Shown in pieces: positions 58,282 to 64,000 of a stretch of DNA of 64,000 nucleotides; the stretch's first letter is position 1; every line of letters starts with the position of its first letter. Made by a program: the position numbers and the translations under genes. The DNA lies in the NCBI RefSeq assembly GCF_900110425.1, contig NZ_FODS01000002.1, positions 248,001 through 312,000 on the forward strand, in the 5' to 3' direction. This DNA is from Salinihabitans flavidus. Its GTDB lineage: Bacteria > Pseudomonadota > Alphaproteobacteria > Rhodobacterales > Rhodobacteraceae. The notes under the pieces were generated by a model. That model was not told where the DNA came from, did not search any database, and was given only the letters and a program-made list of their open reading frames with translations.

Positions 58282-59385
58282 CTACAGGCTCGCGTCCAGC
58301 GCCGCGATCACCGCATCGCCCATCTCGGTGGTGGAGACAGGCGTGCCGCCTTCCTTCTGCATCAGATCCGCGGTGCGCACACCATCGGCGAGCACCTTTT
58401 CCACCGCGCGTTCAAGCCGGTCCGCTTCCGCGCCCGTATCGAAGGAATAGCGCAGCGCCATGGCAAAGCTCAGGATGCAGGCGCAGGGGTTGGCCTTGCC
58501 CTGCCCGGCGATGTCCGGCGCGCTGCCATGCACGGGCTCATAAAGCGCCTTGGGCCGCCCGTTCGCCATTGGCGCGCCGAGGCTCGCGGACGGCAGCATA
58601 CCAAGGCTGCCGGTCAGCATCGCAGCGCAATCCGAAAGGATATCGCCAAACAGGTTGTCGGTCACGATCACGTCGAACTGCTTGGGCGCGCGGACAAGCT
58701 GCATCGCGCCATTGTCGGCATACATGTGGCTCAGTTCGACCTCGGGGTAGTCCGCGCTCACCTCCGTGACGACCTCGCGCCAGAGGACGCCCGATTCCAT
58801 CACGTTGGCCTTCTCCATTGAGCAGAGTTTGCGATTGCGCTTCATCGCCAGATCGAAGGCCGCGCGCGCCACGCGCTCGATCTCGCTTTCGGTGTAACGC
58901 TGGGTGTTGATGCCGACGCGTTCGTTGTTCTCGGTGAAGATCCCGCGCGGCTCTCCGAAATAGGAGCCCGAGGTCAGCTCGCGCACGATCATCAGGTCGA
59001 GCCCCTCGACCACCTCCCGCTTGAGCGACGAGAAATCCGCCAGCGCGCCGAAACACTGCGCCGGGCGCAGGTTGGCGAATAGATCCATCTCCTTGCGCAA
59101 CCGCAGAAGACCCCGCTCCGGCTTCACGCTGAAATCCAGATCGTCATATTTGGGTCCGCCCACGGCGCCCAGCAGAACCGCGTCCACCTCCTGCGCCTTC
59201 GCCATCGTGTCGTCGTGCAGCGGCGTGCCATGTTTGTCATAGGCCGCCCCGCCCACGAGATCCTCGCTGACATCGAAGGCCATGCCGCGCTTGTCGCCAT
59301 ACCAGTCGATGATGCGGCTGACCTGCGCCATGACTTCGGGGCCGATGCCGTCACCGGCGAGAATGAGAAGGGAAGGGTTGCTCAT
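58282..59385 (-). CDS. leuB: 3-isopropylmalate dehydrogenase
   Basis: Oxidises and decarboxylates 3-isopropylmalate in leucine synthesis. The 367-residue protein has [20 protein letters not shown], the substrate-binding arginine segment [37 protein letters not shown], catalytic Tyr/Lys regions ([17 protein letters not shown]) and [20 protein letters not shown] for metal and NAD. AAGGA precedes the ATG at 59385. leuD is encoded 4 kb upstream on the same strand, with a LysR/reductase pair and two envelope genes in between. Confidence 0.95.
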   Translation of the reverse strand: MSNPSLLILAGDGIGPEVMAQVSRIIDWYGDKRGMAFDVSEDLVGGAAYDKHGTPLHDDTMAKAQEVDAVLLGAVGGPKYDDLDFSVKPERGLLRLRKEMDLFANLRPAQCFGALADFSSLKREVVEGLDLMIVRELTSGSYFGEPRGIFTENNERVGINTQRYTESEIERVARAAFDLAMKRNRKLCSMEKANVMESGVLWREVVTEVSADYPEVELSHMYADNGAMQLVRAPKQFDVIVTDNLFGDILSDCAAMLTGSLGMLPSASLGAPMANGRPKALYEPVHGSAPDIAGQGKANPCACILSFAMALRYSFDTGAEADRLERAVEKVLADGVRTADLMQKEGGTPVSTTEMGDAVIAALDASL

Positions 59386-59446
59386 GGAATGTCCGTCCTT
59401 GGTCAATAGCGTTCCGCCAAGGGCGTAGCGGCAAGCCCGGCAAAGA

Positions 59447-60343
59447 TCAAGAAACGACCGGCCGCAATCCCTCGCTCAGCGCCTGCCAGACTCGGCGGAT
59501 GCGCGGCGTGTGCCGCATCGCCTCATGCGCCGAGAGCCAGACCGGCAGGGGTGGCAGCGCCATGTCGGGCAAAAGCCGCTCCACCCCCGGATCGGCCTGC
59601 CCTGTCGTGATCTGCGCGAACCCGATGCCGCATCCCGCCCTCACCAGCTCCCAATAGGCGCTCTGGTTGTCGCAGCGCACACTGAACATCTCGCGCGCGG
59701 CGGGAAATCCCATGTCCCGCATGATCCGCAAAATCAGATCGTTGCGATCATAGCCCACCATCTCATGATGCAGCAAATCCTCGGGCACCGACGGGCGCCC
59801 CGCCCGCTCCAGATAGGACCGCGCCGCGAACACGCCGATCCCGATCTCGCCGATATGCTGGGCCACAATATCGAGCTGATCGGGGCGATACATGCGCACC
59901 GCGATGTCTGCCTCCCGAAACAGAAGGTTCTCCGATCCATCCGAGGGCACGAGGTCGATGGCAATTTCCGGCTCCGCGCGCCGCAGCCGCGCCAGGATCG
60001 CCGGCAGGACGTGATGCGCCATGAACACGCTGCTGGCGATCCGCACATCGCCCCGAAGCCGCGACTGTCCACCCGCCGCCGTCAGCGCGATCCGGCCCAT
60101 CGCAGCGCGCATCTCCTGCGCCGCCGGAAGCACCTCCTGCCCCAGCGCAGTGAGCGTCAGGCCTCGCGGCACCCTCTGGAAGAGCTCCGCGTCCAGCTGC
60201 GATTCGAGCGCGCGGATCTGGCGGCCCAGCGTCGGTTGGCTTGCCCCCAGCCGCCGGGCGGCCTGCGACAGCGATCCGGTCTCGGCGACGGCAAGAAACG
60301 CCTGCACCAGCGACCAGTCGAGCGATGAGAGTCGGTCATTCAT
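59447..60343 (-). CDS. LysR-family transcriptional regulator
   Basis: A 298-residue regulator. The N-terminal winged helix-turn-helix is [20 protein letters not shown] then [16 protein letters not shown], followed by the usual two-lobed effector-binding domain (about 90-295). It is divergent from the NAD(P)-dependent reductase gene at 60440, the usual target arrangement. The start codon is unusual in lying inside a perfect dyad (60338-60355), with no ribosome site before it, suggesting a leaderless message or tight self-control. Inducer unknown. Confidence 0.9.
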   Translation of the reverse strand: MNDRLSSLDWSLVQAFLAVAETGSLSQAARRLGASQPTLGRQIRALESQLDAELFQRVPRGLTLTALGQEVLPAAQEMRAAMGRIALTAAGGQSRLRGDVRIASSVFMAHHVLPAILARLRRAEPEIAIDLVPSDGSENLLFREADIAVRMYRPDQLDIVAQHIGEIGIGVFAARSYLERAGRPSVPEDLLHHEMVGYDRNDLILRIMRDMGFPAAREMFSVRCDNQSAYWELVRAGCGIGFAQITTGQADPGVERLLPDMALPPLPVWLSAHEAMRHTPRIRRVWQALSEGLRPVVS

Positions 60344-60355
60344 TCAATAATGAAT
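60338..60355 (-). promoter_or_regulatory. Perfect 18-bp dyad over the LysR gene start
   Basis: ATTCATT (60338-60344) and AATGAAT (60349-60355) are exact reverse complements around CAAT. The dyad covers the LysR start codon (60343-60341) and lies in the 96-base divergent promoter region. It fits the T-N11-A style of LysR operators, so self-binding is likely. Position and symmetry are seen; binding is inferred. Confidence 0.6.
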
Positions 60356-60439
60356 AGCACATCTGCGATCTCAACCAATTTCCAAATTCTCGCGCATGGA
60401 CAAGACTTCCCCCATCCCAACCAGACAGGAGATTGTCCC

Positions 60440-61354
60440 ATGCAACAGACCGCTCTCATCCTTGGCTCCTCCGGCCGCTTCGGCCGCGCCAGCGCAGAAG
60501 CCTTCGCCGCCGCCGGCTGGCAGGTGCGCCGCTTCGACCGTGCGCGCGACGACCTCATGCAGGCGGCACGCGGCGCCGATGTGATCGTGAACGGCTGGAA
60601 CCCGGCCTACCCGGACTGGGCCACCAATGTCCCGCACCTTACCCGGCAGGTGATTGCCGCCGCGAAAGCACATGACGCCACCGTGATCGTGCCGGGCAAT
60701 GTCTATGTCTATGGCGACGGCAGCCCGCAAGTCTTCGACCTGACCACGCCCCACGCCGCGACAAATCCGCTCGGCCGCATCCGCATCGAAATGGAGCAGG
60801 CCTATCGCGCCTCCGGGGTGCGCACCATCCTGCTGCGCGCAGGCGATTTCATCGACACGCAGGCCTCTGGCAACTGGTTCGACCTGATGATGACCCCGAA
60901 GATCGCGCAGGGGCGTTTCACCTACCCCGGCCGCCGTGACATCCCCCATGCCTGGGCGTATCTGCCGGACATGGCCCGCGCCGCAGTGATGCTGGCAGAG
61001 CGGCGCGACACCCTCAACCGGTACGAGGAGGTGGGTTTTCCCGGTTACACGCTGTCGGGCGATGAGATGGCCGCCGCCCTCGAACAGGTGACGGGGCGGG
61101 CCTTGCGCGTGAAACCTCTCAACTGGCTACCCCTGCGACTTGCCGCGCCAGTCTGGAAAATGGGCCGATGCCTGGTGGAGATGCGCTATCTGTGGAACCT
61201 GCCGCACCGGATCGGGGCGGTGCGTTTCGATGCCCTTCTGCCCGGCTTCCGGCATACTCCGCTGGACAAGGCGCTCGCCTCCGCTCTGCCGCAGGTGGCG
61301 CTGCGCCCCGCCCCCGCCGCTCAGCCGTCCAGATCGACCCAGATCAGCCGGTGA
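60440..61354 (+). CDS. NAD(P)-dependent epimerase/reductase-like protein
   Basis: A 304-residue extended-SDR-like protein. The Rossmann motif is ALILGSSGRFGRASAEAFAA, later NVYVYGDG marks the Tyr-like region and LLRAGDFIDTQASGNWFDLM the substrate side. The classic YxxxK is not obvious, so it may be an atypical SDR (NmrA-like or reductase). CAGGAG lies eight bases before the ATG. It is divergent from the LysR gene and presumably its target. The last 34 bases overlap the convergent next gene. Confidence 0.78.
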   Translation: MQQTALILGSSGRFGRASAEAFAAAGWQVRRFDRARDDLMQAARGADVIVNGWNPAYPDWATNVPHLTRQVIAAAKAHDATVIVPGNVYVYGDGSPQVFDLTTPHAATNPLGRIRIEMEQAYRASGVRTILLRAGDFIDTQASGNWFDLMMTPKIAQGRFTYPGRRDIPHAWAYLPDMARAAVMLAERRDTLNRYEEVGFPGYTLSGDEMAAALEQVTGRALRVKPLNWLPLRLAAPVWKMGRCLVEMRYLWNLPHRIGAVRFDALLPGFRHTPLDKALASALPQVALRPAPAAQPSRSTQISR

Positions 61355-62343
61355 CGGCTCGCCGCGCCCGCCGCATCGTGCAGCGCCTCTCCCGGCGCGG
61401 GCCAGACCACCCCCGCGCCCATCACCCGCCAGTCGGCGGAGGGCAGGATCACATCCGCCCGCCGCCGGCCCGGCCCCGGCGGCGGCCAATCGACGGTGTC
61501 GCGCCCGGCCAGCGGATCCTGCAACCGGGGGTCAGTCACAAGCGCGCGGATCGCCCCTTTTCGCCCCTCGCCCCGGCGCGGATCGTTGTTGGCCACGCCC
61601 ATCACAACAAAGCGCCCCCCGGGCGGCGGCACATTCAGCGCCCCGTCAAGATAGCGCAGCCAGAAACGCAGCTCATCGGCATTGCGCAGCCCGTTGCGAT
61701 CCTCGGGTCCGTCGAACACCGGCGTCGTGGCGTGAAAGGCCAGGATGGTGACCTCCCCGCCCGGAACGGCGACCGGTACCGCCCAATGGCCGACCGACGA
61801 CAGTCGCTGCACCGCCTGCGCCCCCTGCGATGGAAACGGCCCCGCCACCGACACCGGAAGCCGGGCCCCCGGCAGATCGCGCCAGAGCATCGCGGAGAAG
61901 TCGACCACCCCGCCTTCGCGCACCGGGTGGCGCGACAGGATCGCAAGCCCCCCTTCCCCGGCGAACTTCCCGTACCCCTGCGCATCCGCCGCCTCGCCCA
62001 GACGGCCATTGCCGTCGAGATCGTGACCGCTGGCCATCCCGCTGTTGGGCCGAAGCGCGAAAAGATGCGAATAATGCAGACCCGCCTCGGTGATCACGTC
62101 GCGCAGCGCCCTCAACCCGTGCAGATCGTGGTCGAAATCCACCCCCTGAAGCACAAGCACATCCGGCGCCGCCCCGGCCACCACCCGCGCCACGGCCCGC
62201 CCCTGCACATCGCCGCGCAGCAGGTCGCGCAGCATCAGCCCCGGCCCCTTGCGCGACAATTCAGTGTGAAAACTCGCCACCCGAAGCGGCTCTGCCTGCG
62301 CCGGCAGGCAAACCGCGATCAGCGCGATCAGACCGAGGATCAG
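61321..62343 (-). CDS. Exported endonuclease/exonuclease/phosphatase-family protein
   Basis: About 340 residues with a leader LILGLIALIAVCLPAQAEP at the start, then an EEP-fold phosphodiesterase: RVASFHTELSRKG, LVLQGVDFDHDLHGLRALRD, GGLAILSRHPV, ILAFHATTP, and ADVILPSADWRVMG near the end. Some usual metal residues are replaced (VVMGVANNDPRRGE for GDFN). The start is unclear: no ATG, GTG or TTG lies in frame where expected; a CTG at 62343 overlaps the upstream stop, and ATGs at 62460 and 62475 fall inside the previous gene. Co-transcription with that gene is likely. Confidence 0.72.
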   Translation of the reverse strand: MILGLIALIAVCLPAQAEPLRVASFHTELSRKGPGLMLRDLLRGDVQGRAVARVVAGAAPDVLVLQGVDFDHDLHGLRALRDVITEAGLHYSHLFALRPNSGMASGHDLDGNGRLGEAADAQGYGKFAGEGGLAILSRHPVREGGVVDFSAMLWRDLPGARLPVSVAGPFPSQGAQAVQRLSSVGHWAVPVAVPGGEVTILAFHATTPVFDGPEDRNGLRNADELRFWLRYLDGALNVPPPGGRFVVMGVANNDPRRGEGRKGAIRALVTDPRLQDPLAGRDTVDWPPPGPGRRRADVILPSADWRVMGAGVVWPAPGEALHDAAGAASRHRLIWVDLDG

Positions 62344-63173
62344 ACGGCCTGCAACCCCCGCGCCGCCGCATAGGCGCGCTTGCGGTTCTCGTCGATGAGC
62401 TGCGCCACTCGCAGCATCGCCATGCCGCGCATGATCAGGCTCGCAGGTATGAAGGCCCATCCGCTTATCGTCCATATCAGGGTTTGCGGATCGTCAAGGT
62501 AGATCGGGTCCACCAGATCCGACATCATCTGCACAATGGCCGGGATCAGGAACGGCATCAAGAAACCGAACGCGATATTGAGTTGCCCGTCGCGGTTGAG
62601 CCGGGGCAACACGTCCCCCCCTGCGGTCGGATCGAACAATGGAAGGTTCACCCAGACATTGAACGCGCCGCCCCGCGCCGGCCAGTCGAGGATGCGAACG
62701 TAGAAATAGAACACCGCCAGCATGATCAAGGAAATCAGATAGGCCAGGCCCGAGGCGCTCCTCACCGCCACGACAAGCTGTTGCGAAGCATCGTCGGGCA
62801 GCATGATCACCATGAGTTGCACCGGCGAGTATGGAAAATCAATCACATTGCCCACCACGACGCCCAGTGCTTCGAGAAAGGAACTCAGGGCATTGGGTTC
62901 GAACCGCGCCCGTGCGATTATGGAAAGCGACAGGACTGTCAGGAAGATCGCGATGAATCGCAGCCGGTTGAAAGGCGGCGCATAGCGGAACTCGACGATC
63001 GACGGGTAACGCGCGAAATACTCGATAAAAATCAGACATCCGGTGAACAGTGCAAACAGCAGAACAATCTGCGTCGCGTCCAAACCAACATTGGGAAGTA
63101 TCAACGCTGGCGTCGCAAGCAGCAACGCCATCAGGAATGCCCGCACGATGGCGGAAGTGAACTGCTCAAACAC
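62340..63173 (-). CDS. Multi-pass membrane protein, unknown function
   Basis: A 277-residue protein with about six hydrophobic segments (near 10-30, 35-52, 68-88, 100-125, 140-160 and 200-255) and a basic C-terminal tail. I do not recognise the family, although the placement between leuD and the EEP-domain gene is familiar from related bacteria. It overlaps the EEP gene. The ATG at 63173 is the first in the frame. Signal or transport motifs are not seen. Confidence 0.75.
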   Translation of the reverse strand: MFEQFTSAIVRAFLMALLLATPALILPNVGLDATQIVLLFALFTGCLIFIEYFARYPSIVEFRYAPPFNRLRFIAIFLTVLSLSIIARARFEPNALSSFLEALGVVVGNVIDFPYSPVQLMVIMLPDDASQQLVVAVRSASGLAYLISLIMLAVFYFYVRILDWPARGGAFNVWVNLPLFDPTAGGDVLPRLNRDGQLNIAFGFLMPFLIPAIVQMMSDLVDPIYLDDPQTLIWTISGWAFIPASLIMRGMAMLRVAQLIDENRKRAYAAARGLQAV

Positions 63174-63532
63174 GGTCTCGTTCCCTTCAACCTGGAGCGC
63201 CGCGATTCTTTGCCGCGTGCTGTATCCAACCTGATCCCGCCTGCTCCGGCGGGCTGCCTCATTATTGCCTCAATCCTGCCCGGTTTCCCCAAAGGTCTCA
63301 AGCCTCGGTGTGAAAAGACTCCTTCCAGGCCCGGCAATCGGAGCAAAGTGGTGCGGCGTTGCATCAATGGGCAGTGGGAAAAACCCTTCTAATCCAAAGT
63401 TATGCCATATCTTGTGCCCCATTGGTCGAAGTCCACAAGCCGCCGAAGGCCCTTCCCTGGTAAAATGCAAAGAGGCCGCCCTGCTCTGCAGGACAGCCCC
63501 AAATTGTGCCAGGATTGCGGCAGAAAAACGGA
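63174..63532. other. Geneless spacer between leuD and the membrane-protein gene
   Basis: About 359 bases, less GC-rich than the surroundings. A stem CCCGCC-TGCTCC-GGCGGG lies at 63236-63253. No frame has convincing coding features. It may carry the promoter of the downstream membrane-protein gene. Confidence 0.5.
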
Positions 63533-64000
63533 TCAGACCCAGGGGCGCTCCGCCGAAAGCCGCGCCTCGTAGGCGTCGATCGAGGCGACCTTCTCCAGCG
63601 TCAGCGCGATGTCGTCGAGCCCGTTGAGCAGGCAATGTTTGCGAAACGGGTCCACCTCGAAGGAAAACACTTCGCCGTCCGACGTGGTAACCTCCTGCGC
63701 CTCGAGATCGACTGTCATCCGGGCGTTCTCACCCTTTTCCGCGTCCCTTATCAGAACATCAACCTGGCTTTGCGGAAGCTTGATCGGCAGGATGCCGTTC
63801 TTGAAGCAGTTGTTGTAGAAAATATCCGCGAAGGACGGCGCTATCACGCATCTGATCCCGAAATCCTTGATCGCCCACGGCGCGTGTTCCCGGCTGGAGC
63901 CGCAGCCGAAATTCTCCCCCGCCACAAGGATCTCGGACTTGCGGTATTGCGGCTTGTTGAGTACGAAATCCGCGATTTCCTTGCCGTCGTCGTCATAGCG
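63533..64000 (-). CDS. leuD: 3-isopropylmalate dehydratase small subunit, 5' end outside window
   Basis: The C-terminal part (about 155 residues) of LeuD, which with LeuC isomerises 2- to 3-isopropylmalate. Visible motifs are [40 protein letters not shown], then [17 protein letters not shown], the swivelling domain that holds substrate arginine and serine. The gene continues past position 64000, so the start is not seen. It is on the same strand as leuB and belongs to the same leucine locus. Confidence 0.95.
   Translation of the reverse strand, partial: RYDDDGKEIADFVLNKPQYRKSEILVAGENFGCGSSREHAPWAIKDFGIRCVIAPSFADIFYNNCFKNGILPIKLPQSQVDVLIRDAEKGENARMTVDLEAQEVTTSDGEVFSFEVDPFRKHCLLNGLDDIALTLEKVASIDAYEARLSAERPWV

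Overview
The window looks like a chromosomal segment of an alphaproteobacterium of the Rhodobacteraceae (Roseobacter/Paracoccaceae type). It is GC-rich, with C/G-ending codons and many ATGA start/stop overlaps. It carries family-typical loci: TauR/Tpa taurine genes, SoeABC, TRAP transport, KpsC/KpsS capsule genes, EctD, ftsK-lolA and leuD...leuB. I see no rRNA, CRISPR array, insertion sequence or intact prophage. There is one tRNA, for Pro(CGG), and a probable 6S RNA 3' end at the left edge.

Layout. 1-3.6 kb: probable 6S RNA, a small membrane protein, and nusB-ribH-ribBA plus ribE on the minus strand. 3.7-8.2 kb: kpsS, a Wza-like lipoprotein and kpsC. 8.5-10.8 kb: a large MscS-type channel. 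11-20.5 kb: seven tightly overlapping genes for a surface glycan (nucleotide-sugar dehydrogenase, three glycosyltransferases, a histidine phosphatase, a glycosyltransferase-deacetylase fusion and a small methyltransferase), then an outer-membrane barrel. 20.6-27.3 kb, minus strand: a TRAP transporter (M, Q, P), a D-lactate/glycolate-type FAD dehydrogenase and a periplasmic gamma-glutamyltransferase. 27.4-28.0 kb: an orphan Lrp-type sensor domain and hemP. 28.2-37.7 kb: a taurine/sulfite block (tpa, tauR, a TauE-like exporter, ackA, soeABC). 37.9-43.3 kb: an aminotransferase, ftsK, lolA and a lytic-transglycosylase lipoprotein. 43.5-49.9 kb: a thiolase, an anti-anti-sigma/anti-sigma pair, a second gamma-glutamyltransferase, hspQ, msrC and an amidase. 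50-57.6 kb: a UbiH-type hydroxylase, Trm112, a LON-domain protein, a CnoX-like thioredoxin, exonuclease III, an ectD without ectABC, an OmpR-type regulator, ribA and an L,D-transpeptidase. 57.9-64 kb: tRNA-Pro, leuB, a LysR regulator with a divergent reductase, two envelope genes and leuD, which is cut by the window edge.

How the parts fit. The taurine block is the clearest pathway. Tpa makes sulfoacetaldehyde; Xsc, not in this window, would give acetyl phosphate and sulfite; AckA uses the acetyl phosphate; TauE-like export and SoeABC oxidation deal with the sulfite. Paired 10-bp direct repeats 22 bp apart, matching the TauR-box motif as I remember it, lie before both tpa and tauR. Riboflavin synthesis is divided: the GTP-cyclohydrolase half of RibBA has lost its zinc cysteines, while a separate RibA at 56 kb keeps all three.

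The most unusual non-coding signal is a family of four short arrays of an 11-bp unit (ACCGACNNNNT), at 8.4, 24.0, 36.1 and 48.5 kb. Three lie 46-60 bp beyond the 3' end of a minus-strand gene and share a GTTAACC-like tail. The fourth forms the whole soeA-soeB spacer and leaves soeB without a normal ribosome binding site. A second dispersed repeat is a 26-bp identical block next to a hairpin, 3' of kpsC and of the TRAP permease gene. A candidate small RNA with a CCUCCC-containing linker between two stem-loops lies on the minus strand near 55.0-55.1 kb.
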